A stretch of 12,994 nucleotides of DNA from Methanomicrobiales archaeon (lineage in GTDB: Archaea > Halobacteriota > Methanomicrobia > Methanomicrobiales > Methanospirillaceae): NCBI GenBank assembly GCA_012520015.1, contig JAAYPD010000448.1:1-12994 (forward strand). The letters are read 5' to 3'. Below are positions 1-5,903 of the stretch, in pieces. The notes beneath the pieces are model-generated. The model saw nothing but the letters and a program-made list of their open reading frames with translations, did no database searches and had not been told where the DNA came from. The position numbers were made by a program, and so were the translations under genes. How positions within the stretch are numbered: the stretch's first letter is position 1; every line of letters begins with the position of its first letter.

Positions 1-407
1 TCGACTGATGACTGGAGGAGCGGGATGAACCATAGTGCCATGATTGCAAGGGGCACTGCAAATATTACTCCCCACAGACTTCCAAGGGCTGAAATCCTGA
101 CAGCTTCCTCACCTTTTCCGTCCAGAGTCAAAGAATGGGCAGGCAGGACAGATAGTGCAGTCCCGTCATCAGGCACTCCAAGAAATGTCGCGGGTATTAT
201 TTCCAGGAAGGAATGTGTGATAAGCGTGGCAATCAGAACGGCCGCCATTCCTTCAGGGCCCAGTACTGGAAGTAACGTGGGAGAAAAACCAAGAAGAAGG
301 GCTGCAATCATGTTTGAATGGATGCCGGGCGCCAGTCCGCTGATAATCCCGCATATTGTCCCTCCAATAATGCCAACCAAAACAGGAATCATCTGGTTCT
401 CATGCAT
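1..407 (-). CDS. TctA/DUF112-like archaeal membrane protein, N-terminal part (runs off window)
   Basis: On the minus strand an open frame runs from ATG at 407 off the left edge, about 135 codons. It starts MHENQMIPVLVG and is very hydrophobic, with a glycine-rich first helix (GIIGGTICGIISG), then GLAPGIHSN, a helix AALLLGFSPTLLP, ATFLGVPDDGTA, and a further membrane segment near residue 120. The G-L-x-P-G-I-H-x-N motif after the first helix is what I associate with the archaeal DUF112/TctA-like permeases, distant relatives of the membrane subunit of tripartite tricarboxylate transporters; the substrate is unknown. Start choice: a TATA-like stretch at 425-434 would put transcription within a few bases of 407, suggesting a leaderless mRNA; an alternative in-frame ATG lies at 392. 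No Shine-Dalgarno is visible for 407. The gene is divergent from hemD. The + strand ORF at 25-411 is its shadow. Confidence 0.72.
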   Translation of the reverse strand, partial: MHENQMIPVLVGIIGGTICGIISGLAPGIHSNMIAALLLGFSPTLLPVLGPEGMAAVLIATLITHSFLEIIPATFLGVPDDGTALSVLPAHSLTLDGKGEEAVRISALGSLWGVIFAVPLAIMALWFIPLLQSSV

Positions 408-424
408 TTAAGTGTATAGACGGC

Positions 425-437
425 ATAAAATATACGC
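425..437. promoter_or_regulatory. Shared TATA-like element between divergent TctA-like gene and hemD
   Basis: The AT-rich block cataaaatatacgca can be read as a TATA box on both strands. On the minus strand TATATTTTAT (434-425) lies about 25 nt before ATG 407. On the plus strand AAAATATAC lies about 25 nt before a start point near 457, leaving a short leader that contains the hemD ribosome binding site. Only one such element is seen in the 63-bp gap, so the two promoters probably overlap and may compete. Confidence 0.45.
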
Positions 438-470
438 ATACGTTCTGAATAAGAGTGGCCAGGGGATGAT

Positions 471-1166
471 ATGCGGATTGCAATTACACGTCTGAAAGGA
501 AAAGAGGGAGATGACCAGGCAAGGTGCGCACGAAGGGGACATGACTGTTATGCTGTCTCCCCGCTTATTGGGGAGATGGACTCTGACCAGATAGATGCAT
601 TTATTCAGGATGTTAAGGAAAAAAAGTTTGACTGCATCTTCTTTACCAGTGCCCTTCCTGCCCAGAATATCGGCCCATACCTGCAGGACCTGCCGCTTCC
701 AAGGGTTATTGCTATAGGTCCGCAAACAGCAAAGGCCCTGAGGGAATATGGCATTCCCTGCGAGGTGCTTCATGAATTTTATTCAAGGGCTTTTGTTCCG
801 TTCCTTGGAGACTGGATAGCAGGTAAAAAGATTGGCATCCCCAGGTCAGATGTTCCAAATGACAAGCTCATGAATGGTATCCGCGATGCCGGCGGATTTC
901 CGTTTGAGTTCCAGATTTATTCTCTTATACCAACTTATGAACAGCTTAACCTTGATAATGCAGAAGGAGTAATGTTCACCAGTGCTCTGTCATTTAAATC
1001 CGCTATCTGGAAACGCCGGGAAGATCTTGTTCTTATTGCCATCGGGGATATTACTGCGGAGGCCATGGAGGATGCAGGTCTTGTTCCTGACGTGGTCGGT
1101 GATGGTTCTCTTGAAGGAACTCTTGACGAGCTCAACCTCTTTTTGCTCACGAACCCTGGAGGGTAA
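471..1166 (+). CDS. hemD: Uroporphyrinogen-III synthase
   Basis: 231 residues, the usual size or slightly short for HemD. The enzyme closes and rearranges hydroxymethylbilane to uroporphyrinogen III in the cytoplasm, the branch point to siroheme, corrinoids and coenzyme F430 in methanogens. Family features seen: N-terminal RIAITRLKG, the FDCIFFTSALPAQNI strand-helix (about residues 54-69), VIAIGPQTAKALREYGI (about 79-95), then the second lobe with a strand-helix EGVMFTSALSFKSAIW and the late motif LIAIGDITAEAMEDAGL, matching the conserved IG-x-T-A-x-A of the HEM4 fold. The start ATG at 471 has AGGGG at 461-465 with 5-nt spacing. The stop TAA shares its last base with the ATG of cbf5, so the two are very probably cotranscribed and translationally coupled. 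Catalysis in this family does not depend on one strictly conserved residue, so the call rests on overall pattern. Confidence 0.88.
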   Translation: MRIAITRLKGKEGDDQARCARRGHDCYAVSPLIGEMDSDQIDAFIQDVKEKKFDCIFFTSALPAQNIGPYLQDLPLPRVIAIGPQTAKALREYGIPCEVLHEFYSRAFVPFLGDWIAGKKIGIPRSDVPNDKLMNGIRDAGGFPFEFQIYSLIPTYEQLNLDNAEGVMFTSALSFKSAIWKRREDLVLIAIGDITAEAMEDAGLVPDVVGDGSLEGTLDELNLFLLTNPGG

Positions 1167-2098
1167 TGAGCCACCCAAGTTTTTCCCTGGCAGATATTAT
1201 ACCAGCACAAGGAGCAATTATCTTAATTGACAAGCCTCGCGGTCCGTCAAGTCACCAGGTTGCTGCATGGGTCAGGGAGATGACTGGTGTTTCGTCAGTC
1301 GGGCATACCGGGACTCTTGACCCCCCTGTCTCCGGCGTTCTTGTTGTCCTGCTTGGAAGGGCTGTAAGGCTTACTACTATCCTGCATCAGGATGAAAAGG
1401 AATATATTGCCCTTCTCAGGCTTCAGGGAGATGTGCCTGATGCTGAACTCTGCAAAGTTATTGAGCATTTCACCGGCAGGATTTACCAGCGGCCTCCAAA
1501 GCGGAGTGCGGTGAAAAGAGCCCTTCGAATCAGGGAGATCCATGAGCTTGAGATCCTGGACAGGGACGGAAGGCTGGTTCTGCTCAGGGTGAAGTGTGAT
1601 TCTGGGACTTATATCAGGTCGCTTTGCCACCACATTGGTCTTGCATGTGGGGTCGGGGGAGCGATGGTTGAGCTTCGCCGGACCCGTTCAGGCCCTTTTC
1701 ACGAGAAGGATTGTGTTACCCTTCATTCTCTTCACGATGCTGTTGAGCGTGCCCGTGACGGGGATGAGGAATCACTTCGAAAGATCGTGAGATCGCCTCT
1801 TGAGGCCCTTGAAGGGTTTCCAAGGATATACATGAAAGAGTCTGCAGCCGATGCTGTCTGTCATGGGGCAAGACATTCTTCCAGGGGTGTTGTAAGCTTT
1901 GATAAATTCCAGATGGAGGATCTTGTCGTTATGATGACAGGGGATGATTTCATCGGGATCGGTGAAGCCCTTATTTCAGGTTCACGGATTGTTCCAGGCG
2001 AAAAGGGCCTGGTGGTCGCTCCAAGGCTTATCATGCAGGATACCGGGGTGTATCCATCATCCTGGAAGACATATCAGACCAGGAGAGAAAAGTCTTAA
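1166..2098 (+). CDS. cbf5: Archaeal Cbf5/TruB pseudouridine synthase (H/ACA RNP catalytic subunit)
   Basis: 310 residues. Cbf5 is the catalytic subunit of H/ACA ribonucleoproteins with Nop10, L7Ae and Gar1, converting uridine to pseudouridine in rRNA, and can also modify U55 of tRNA without a guide. Seen: the N-terminal IDKPRGPSSHQV; the catalytic motif GHTGTLDP with Asp52; the substrate-loop region KEYIALLRLQGD; RPPKRSAVKRALRIR; and SGTYIRSLCHHIG, typical of TruB/Cbf5. The C-terminus (about 220-300) is a PUA domain (VCHGARHSSRGVVSF, GIGEALISG, KGLVVAPRLIM). GGAGGG at 1158-1163 lies only 2 nt from the ATG, overlapping the end of hemD. After the catalytic Asp the usual DP-K-V-T-G is DPPVSG here, a mild departure. 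The gene is followed by tRNA-Ser 38 nt downstream. Confidence 0.95.
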   Translation: MSHPSFSLADIIPAQGAIILIDKPRGPSSHQVAAWVREMTGVSSVGHTGTLDPPVSGVLVVLLGRAVRLTTILHQDEKEYIALLRLQGDVPDAELCKVIEHFTGRIYQRPPKRSAVKRALRIREIHELEILDRDGRLVLLRVKCDSGTYIRSLCHHIGLACGVGGAMVELRRTRSGPFHEKDCVTLHSLHDAVERARDGDEESLRKIVRSPLEALEGFPRIYMKESAADAVCHGARHSSRGVVSFDKFQMEDLVVMMTGDDFIGIGEALISGSRIVPGEKGLVVAPRLIMQDTGVYPSSWKTYQTRREKS

Positions 2099-2112
2099 AA
2101 CAACTGACCGCC

Positions 2113-2123
2113 AAAGTATATAG
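2113..2123 (+). promoter_or_regulatory. TATA box (box A) of tRNA-Ser
   Basis: The sequence aaagtatatag lies about 15-24 nt upstream of the mature 5' end of the tRNA at 2137 and begins only 15 nt after the cbf5 stop. This is the usual archaeal box A for a stable RNA gene and indicates that the tRNA has its own promoter instead of depending on readthrough from cbf5. Confidence 0.6.
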
Positions 2124-2136
2124 GCATCATCTATTT

Positions 2137-2220
2137 GCTGAGGTAGTCTAGTCTGGGAAGGCGCAAGATTGGAAATCTTGTGGGAGCAATCCCTCGGGAG
2201 TTCAAATCTCCCCCTTAGCG
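2137..2220 (+). tRNA. tRNA-Ser(GGA): tRNA-Ser (anticodon GGA)
   Basis: Complete cloverleaf. The acceptor stem GCTGAGG (2137-2143) pairs with CCTTAGC (2213-2219) with one G-U; the discriminator base is G (2220), as usual for serine. The anticodon stem CAAGA (2164-2168) pairs with TCTTG (2176-2180) around loop TTGGAAA; the anticodon GGA is at 2171-2173 and reads UCC/UCU. A long variable arm (TGGGAGCAATCCCTC) marks it as a class II tRNA, and the T stem GGGAG/CTCCC encloses TTCAAAT. No CCA is encoded and no intron is present. A run of six T follows at 2249-2254. Confidence 0.97.
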
Positions 2221-2266
2221 TTCATAACGTTTTTCAAAGTCTTAGGTATTTTTTCTTAATGTTCAC

Positions 2267-2619
2267 ACAGCGCCACGCTGTTTATTCGAAGGAATAGGTA
2301 TAGTTTCGTATGGACTCAGGCGCGAGCGGGCCATGTAGGGACCTTCTCGTGAATGGGTTTCAGATGCTCATGAGTGCCAGGTATTCAGATTCTTTCTGAG
2401 GTAGCAGGTATCAGTACCTGTGTGGGTGAACCGAAACCTCCTTTCCAATCTTTATGGTGTCCAATAATTCCGGTAATTACCTGCACCGGGTATGGGGTGC
2501 CCCGATTATTGAATATGGAAAATTTTCCGTTATTAGACAACTATCATGCACCCCGCGGGCGCAAGTCCCTCACTGGGATATCCCCAGTGAAAACATCGTG
2601 AGCTTCCCAAGCCTGCGGG
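2267..2619. ncRNA. Candidate structured RNA or decayed insertion-sequence end (cluster of hairpins)
   Basis: A dense run of perfect inverted repeats is visible. They are ACAGCG/CGCTGT (2267-2281, loop CCA); TATTC/GAATA (2283-2296); CAGGTA/TACCTG (2405-2420, loop TCAG); CAATAAT/ATTATTG (2462-2468 with 2505-2511) enclosing GCACC/GGTGC; the palindrome GGAAAATTTTCC (2518-2529); and CCCGC/GCGGG (2552-2556 with 2615-2619) enclosing a GCAA-capped mini-hairpin and CACTGGG/CCCAGTG (2571-2577 with 2583-2589). I tested by eye for RNase P RNA, SRP RNA and 5S rRNA signatures and found none. The nested outer and inner stems suggest folded RNA; strand and ends are not known. It could equally be the end region of a dead IS200/IS605-type element. 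Confidence 0.22.
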
Positions 2620-3229
2620 TGAAACCTGATGTCCAGATATGGAAAGTTTACCAAAATCGTATAACAACAAGCCAGGCAATATGGATAGAAAAAGAGTAAT
2701 GCTGGTGGTTTTGCCGGGTGACTTGTCCACTTGATCATCCGATCTATTACTTCTTCTCTGGTTTCGTCCGGGTGCTCCAGATTGAACCACTGGGAGAAGA
2801 AGATGGTAAAAAAGAGGGTTAAGCGGATATCACCAAAGGCCAAAGTGTTGACCGATAAGGATAATATCTGCTATTAACAGATTCTTTTCTACCAGTCCCA
2901 ATCGGGTACAAACCCATACGAGAAAGGTATTTACGATTTGATATCGTATTACCATTGTTAATTCCTGGTCCGGGGTTAGTTGTTTGGACGCATCTTCCCC
3001 GGACTATTCCTATCGTTTCTTCTGCCTGTCTGATATTAGTTATTCTAACAGTAAACACCGCGTTTACGGTTATTTTAAATAATAGTATACAATTTGGCTA
3101 CTGTCCGGTAATGACAAAACGGCAATACTGATCATAGAAGCGAGAAGGGGAATTATCCCCCCGAGGAACACAAAACAGAAGTTGGTCCCCCGAGCTCACG
3201 CTGTACCCGCGATCATTGCCCTGGTTGCG

Positions 3230-3252
3230 GCAGGTTCAAACTAACAACCTGC
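3230..3252. repeat. Inverted repeat, 7-bp stem
   Basis: GCAGGTT (3230-3236) and AACCTGC (3246-3252) form a perfect 7-bp stem around a 9-nt loop. No coding gene is adjacent. It is not followed by a T run, so an intrinsic terminator is unlikely; its role is unknown. Confidence 0.5.
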
Positions 3253-3332
3253 TCATAATTTTGTTCTCCTGGTAACCCGGGATCTTGTTAACGGTTATGC
3301 GATACAATGCCAGGGCTGATTCATGGGGATCA

Positions 3333-3352
3333 CAACATATAGCAACATATAG
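3333..3352. repeat. Two tandem copies of CAACATATAG
   Basis: CAACATATAG occurs at 3333-3342 and again at once at 3343-3352. Each copy contains a TATA-like core. A hairpin CGAAC/GTTCG follows at 3366-3380. No gene start is near, so a promoter role has no support; it may be a simple tandem duplication. Confidence 0.6.
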
Positions 3353-3480
3353 TTTATGTTTTACCCGAACTCCCGGTTCGACAAAATTTTGAATAGACAG
3401 ATACAGGCAGGAAAGATAATTTAAGCGAGTAACAAGGAAGGGACTGCTTAAAATTACATAGTCTGCAATTTTGCCAGGGT

Positions 3481-3499
3481 AATAAAAATAAAAAAAGAA
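3481..3499 (-). terminator. T-rich terminator behind the secreted-protein gene
   Basis: On the minus strand the stop codon (TGA, 3502-3500) is followed directly by TTCTTTTTTTATTTTTATT. T-rich tracts without a strong hairpin are typical archaeal terminators, so transcription of the gene at 3500-4321 probably ends here. Confidence 0.6.
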
Positions 3500-4321
3500 T
3501 CAGATGACTGACAGGCCTGACTGGTAATCAAACGCTTTTGAGAACTGGATTATCCCTCCACTTACCTTTGCCTTATCTTTCATCGTGTTTGTAACCGATG
3601 TCCTGTTCCATGATGTTCCTGTACCGCGAGCCTCCATAATGTCACCAGAGAACTCTGTTACCACCGTTCCAACTGCCTGTCCAAGACCTGATGCAGGGTT
3701 TGGTGTAAGGGTTATCTGGTATGATAGTGCGGACGGAACCGAACCATCAGCAGCTACCACCCTGGCCCTGGCCGAGGTAGAGTACTGCGCACTGTTCACG
3801 TTGATGAGTGAGCTTCTTGCCCTTACCGTATTGCAGAATGCAGGGGCTGCTGCAGATGAACCGGATGCGAAGACACACCGGCCAATATTACTTGAATCCG
3901 TATAGTTCCCCCCGGTGCTCATGACAAGTGACTCGTCTGCAACAAGATGACTGCCTTCAATGCTCTCGTAAGTCGCCACTTTCTCTGTCTTAAAGTTGTA
4001 CAATCCTTTTGTCTGGTTCCTGGTATCCAGTTCAACCGAGCTGCTTAATGCCAGGTGACCTCCGTTGGTCATCAGCGAATCCCTGTAAAGCAGCGAGGCC
4101 ATTGTTTCATTTGGCCCGAATATTCGATCTTCAATTGTTCCTGATGAGACAGACCAGTCAAAAGAGGTATCCAAACTCACAAACCCGATAACGTCTATCA
4201 GGGTTGTGATGGAGATCTGCTGGTTCTCAGGCACTGCACCTGGAAGAAGATCGGCCCCTATAGGAATTGCTGCTAAAAACAATGCAATAATAGCAATGGC
4301 AGCTACACGTATCCAAAACAT
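3500..4321 (-). CDS. Secreted or surface protein of unknown function
   Basis: 273 residues from ATG 4321; a TTG at 4336 would add five residues. I prefer the ATG because GGTGGGG lies just before it, although spacing is only 2 nt. The N-terminus is a signal-peptide-like helix: one Arg in FWIR, then AAIAIIALFLAAIPIGA, with a probable cleavage near residue 23-28. The rest is polar, rich in Ser, Thr, Ala and Gly, with predicted beta-type stretches and four N-glycosylation sequons (NET, NQT, NYT, NRT). Two cysteines 15 residues apart (CVF...FC) could form a disulfide. There is no second membrane helix, so it may be released or held by the S-layer or sheath. I do not recognise the family. It is a monocistronic gene with a T-rich terminator behind it and TATA-like sequences at about 4366-4382 and 4405-4415. 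Confidence 0.7.
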   Translation of the reverse strand: MFWIRVAAIAIIALFLAAIPIGADLLPGAVPENQQISITTLIDVIGFVSLDTSFDWSVSSGTIEDRIFGPNETMASLLYRDSLMTNGGHLALSSSVELDTRNQTKGLYNFKTEKVATYESIEGSHLVADESLVMSTGGNYTDSSNIGRCVFASGSSAAAPAFCNTVRARSSLINVNSAQYSTSARARVVAADGSVPSALSYQITLTPNPASGLGQAVGTVVTEFSGDIMEARGTGTSWNRTSVTNTMKDKAKVSGGIIQFSKAFDYQSGLSVI

Positions 4322-4336
4322 AACCCCACCCACCAA

Positions 4337-4778
4337 TACAAAAATTATGGTTGTCGGGAGAGTATAAGTAACTATAGTAAGGTAAACTACTCACAGAGAT
4401 GAAAATCATTATATAACAAACGTAATTTGGGAAACTGGGAAACATCTCTGGTTATTATTTAAATCATACTCTAAAATAACTCTAAATTGTCAAGTTCGGA
4501 AAAAAGAGGTTTAGATTTATATCGTAAGATCTTCATATAAAGAAGAACTATATATTTACTGTGCTCACTTACGCTCATACAAAGAGGCTGAAACCCTTAG
4601 TAAGGCCATAGAGAACCATATTGCCTTAATTGTACAGTTATTTGAATCCGCATCCCTGCAAAACTATTTTTCTACAAAAACTCATAACAGATGGGCAATT
4701 TTCCTGTATATTTTTTATCTGTTGTTCCGGTTTTCGTCCGAGTAACTTTGTAAAACCCACACGACCGAATAGTATTGG
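4337..4778. other. Intergenic stretch with promoters and a start-less open frame
   Basis: The left end carries AT-rich promoter-like sequence for the minus-strand secreted protein (TTATATAATG near 4405-4415). Between about 4518 and 4745 a plus-strand frame is open after a TAG but has no ATG, GTG or TTG start with a ribosome binding site; its middle reads SYKEAETLSKAIENHIALIV, which is protein-like and may be a gene remnant. The ORF starting at 4630 in another frame has poor composition and no recognisable domain. I see no RNA gene here. Confidence 0.45.
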
Positions 4779-4925
4779 TTACATGGTCCTTTTTTGGTTG
4801 GTACAAAGCTGCTCTGATACATCCTGGTATACTGCGCTGAAAGTGAAATCTCCGTTTTTAAGATGGTCGAATAACCATTCTGCGGTGAATAAAATTACTG
4901 AAAAGAAATCGTCAACCCCGGCCAT
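4779..4925 (-). pseudogene. 48-residue orphan ORF, possible C-terminal gene fragment
   Basis: A minus-strand frame from ATG 4925 to TAA 4779 encodes 48 residues with good protein character: MAGVDDFFSVILF, then TAEWLFDHLKNGDFTF and SAVYQDVSEQLC. The frame stays open upstream of the ATG (LVPHKHK). It lies 38 nt behind the GNAT gene on the same strand and could be a third small gene of that unit or the tail of a lost larger protein. No ribosome binding site is clear, and I cannot assign a family. Confidence 0.35.
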
Positions 4926-4956
4926 TTTATGCTTGTGGGGCACGAGGGATGTTATA

Positions 4957-4971
4957 CAGCATATTATGCTG
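4957..4971. repeat. Palindrome over the stop codon of the GNAT gene
   Basis: CAGCATA (4957-4963) and TATGCTG (4965-4971) form a perfect 7-bp inverted repeat with one central base, covering the TAA stop of the acetyltransferase (4966-4964, minus strand). As RNA it cannot close without opening base pairs for a loop, and no T run follows, so it is a weak terminator candidate and could instead be a protein-binding site. Confidence 0.5.
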
Positions 4972-5539
4972 ATTGGTTGTTGAAAGTAGCCTGCTTGTCT
5001 TTATCCCGTAATATCTTAATTATTGCAGTATGATTGAAATACATAGGAGTGGTTTTTTCAGTAATTGCGTCTTCTATTACAACAAATCCGAATTTTTTAT
5101 AAAAATCGACCTTTTCATTTACTGCATCCACAGTAATGAATCTACATGCTGAATATTGGTTAACTATAATAGCAAAAGAGATCGAATGAACCAACATAAA
5201 TTTTCCGATATCAAGATTTTCCCAAAGTTTATGTGTCGCTAATCTTGCAATTTTCAAGGCTGGGTAACTGTCATATCTGAAACCCGGTCTGATATCTTCT
5301 TCTTCTATTTTATCTCCAAAAATAATGTCATTAACAAGAGTGAAGTAACCAACGAGTGTTCCATCCTTATAATAGACAAGGTGTGTGCATCCAGTACATT
5401 CATTCATTGCATCGATTGCATCTCGTTTCAAAAACCGGGTATATGCGTCGTTACTACACTTGAATGAATTTACTTGATCCCTTGAAGAAAGAAGAGAAAT
5501 TGATAAATCCGAAAATGGTATACCAGTATCAGGAATCAT
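4964..5539 (-). CDS. GNAT-family N-acetyltransferase, putative toxin of a toxin-antitoxin pair
   Basis: 191 residues. GNAT enzymes transfer acetyl from acetyl-CoA to an amine; toxin members acetylate aminoacyl-tRNA. Seen: an N-terminal part with Cys-rich ECTGCTHLVY; the beta-strand GYFTLV (residues 64-69); PALKIARLATHK (93-104), the strand before motif A; a degenerate acetyl-CoA loop ENLDIGKFMLVHSI (107-120, with only the second Gly of Q-x-x-G-x-G/A kept); and FYKKFGFV (146-153), where Tyr147 is at the usual position of the catalytic general acid. The order PALKIARLA, GKFML, FITVDA, FYKKFGF resembles TacT/AtaT-type toxins more than general GNATs. The start ATG overlaps the stop of the 51-residue upstream gene (ATGA). 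Its codon use is AT-rich compared with hemD and cbf5. Toxic action is inferred from layout and not shown by sequence. Confidence 0.82.
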   Translation of the reverse strand: MIPDTGIPFSDLSISLLSSRDQVNSFKCSNDAYTRFLKRDAIDAMNECTGCTHLVYYKDGTLVGYFTLVNDIIFGDKIEEEDIRPGFRYDSYPALKIARLATHKLWENLDIGKFMLVHSISFAIIVNQYSACRFITVDAVNEKVDFYKKFGFVVIEDAITEKTTPMYFNHTAIIKILRDKDKQATFNNQSA

Positions 5540-5691
5540 CGAAAACGAATTTTTCGTGCGGTTTCCTGAGCCATTCTAACAAGTTCAATACCCTCAGGAG
5601 TACATGGAGGGTTGACAAGATTTTTTCTAAACGTCTCTAAGTCCCTTCCCTTAAGACGCACACCTAATCTGATTGGTTCTTCCATAGCCAT
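5536..5691 (-). CDS. Small putative antitoxin paired with the GNAT gene
   Basis: 51 residues from ATG 5691; a second in-frame ATG is at 5685. It was found by translating the space upstream of the acetyltransferase. The sequence reads MAMEEPIRLGVRLKG, then RDLETFRKNL, NPPCTPEG and IELVRMAQETARKIRFR. GGGAAGGG (5706-5699) sits 7 nt before the ATG, a good ribosome binding site, and the TGA overlaps the ATG of the GNAT gene by 4 nt. The pattern of a short strand (IRLGVRL), a helix (RDLETFRKNL), a turn, and a longer basic helix fits a minimal ribbon-helix-helix DNA-binding protein, the fold of usual GNAT antitoxins, but it is shorter than the DUF1778 type and I see no close family match. The antitoxin role is inferred from position, overlap and the palindromic promoter. 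Confidence 0.72.
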   Translation of the reverse strand: MAMEEPIRLGVRLKGRDLETFRKNLVNPPCTPEGIELVRMAQETARKIRFR

Positions 5692-5736
5692 AACATTGCC
5701 CTTCCCATATCGAATGATTGAACTTCTGAATAGAGA

Positions 5737-5752
5737 TGTATAGTATTATACA
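5737..5752 (-). promoter_or_regulatory. Palindromic operator/TATA box of the antitoxin-GNAT operon
   Basis: TGTATA (5737-5742), GTAT, TATACA (5747-5752) make a perfect inverted repeat whose arms are themselves TATA-like. It is centred about 53 nt upstream of ATG 5691, so a start point 25 nt downstream leaves a leader of roughly 28 nt with the ribosome binding site. A palindrome on the TATA box is where an autorepressing antitoxin, or toxin-antitoxin complex, would be expected to bind. Confidence 0.5.
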
Positions 5753-5774
5753 AATTATGCAATTAGTGTTTCTG

Positions 5775-5903
5775 TTATTCTTCTACCGGTACATCCAGGA
5801 ACACATGCCCACAAGATCCACACCTGTACTTCCTGACCTTCTCGCCTGCCTTAAACCCGGTTCCATATTTCTGTGTTGATGCCTGGCATTTTGGGCATGG
5901 AGG
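5775..5903 (-). pseudogene. Zinc-ribbon protein fragment without a start codon
   Basis: A minus-strand frame of 42 residues reads PPCPKCQAST, then KYGTGFKAGEKVRKYRCGSC, GHVFLDVPVEE and stop. Two C-x2-C knuckles 26 residues apart (Cys3/Cys6 and Cys28/Cys31) form a zinc ribbon of the type found at the N-terminus of IS1-like InsA or transposase proteins and in many small archaeal proteins. The frame is closed upstream by TAA at 5906-5904 and has no ATG, GTG or TTG before the first cysteine pair, so the true N-terminus is lost. The nearby ATG at 5899 is in another frame and stops after 15 codons. This is the tail of a truncated gene; the break near 5900 is also where the plus-strand reading of the next ORF begins. 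Confidence 0.55.

Larger units (their letters stand above)
2221..3480. other. 1.26-kb stretch without a convincing gene, downstream of tRNA-Ser
   Basis: After the T-rich trailer of tRNA-Ser (T runs at 2230-2234 and 2249-2254) no frame on either strand carries a recognisable domain. The longest open frames (2374-2601 +, 2544-2843 - and 2819-3058 -) overlap one another, lack ribosome binding sites and have poor composition. The 2544-2843 minus frame has one protein-like stretch (HPDETREEVIDRMIKW), which may be a trace of a dead gene. The first 400 bases are rich in hairpins, described separately. From about 2700 to 3480 I see only short repeats and single hairpins. The position next to a tRNA gene is compatible with decayed integrated DNA, but no second copy of the tRNA 3' end (an attachment site) was found by eye. 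Confidence 0.55.

Noticed and set aside
25..411. 128-codon plus-strand ORF
   Set aside because: It is antisense to the hydrophobic TctA/DUF112-like frame, which has the expected membrane-protein pattern and the family motif; the plus frame has no domain.
2615..2660. Hammerhead-like core: GAAAC followed by CTGATG and a small TCCA/TGGA stem
   Set aside because: The invariant A after CUGAUG is absent, GAAA is not in the right place after the putative stem II, and no matching stem III with a cleavage site was found.
2240..2700. RNase P RNA, SRP 7S RNA or 5S rRNA
   Set aside because: The conserved core sequences of these RNAs (RNase P P4 strands, SRP helix 8, 5S loops) were looked for on both strands and not seen.
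2544..3058. Minus-strand ORFs at 2544-2843 and 2819-3058 as one interrupted gene
   Set aside because: They are in different frames, lack ribosome binding sites, and neither carries a recognisable domain; only a short stretch is protein-like.
3110..3260. Possible zinc-finger protein (CTRDHCPGCGRFKLTTC) in a plus frame
   Set aside because: The frame is short with no start codon or ribosome binding site, and the cysteine spacing does not fit a known zinc-binding fold.
4630..4983. 117-codon plus-strand ORF
   Set aside because: It is rich in Cys, Ser and Trp with no domain and runs over the end of the GNAT gene; a better frame exists on the opposite strand at 4779-4925.
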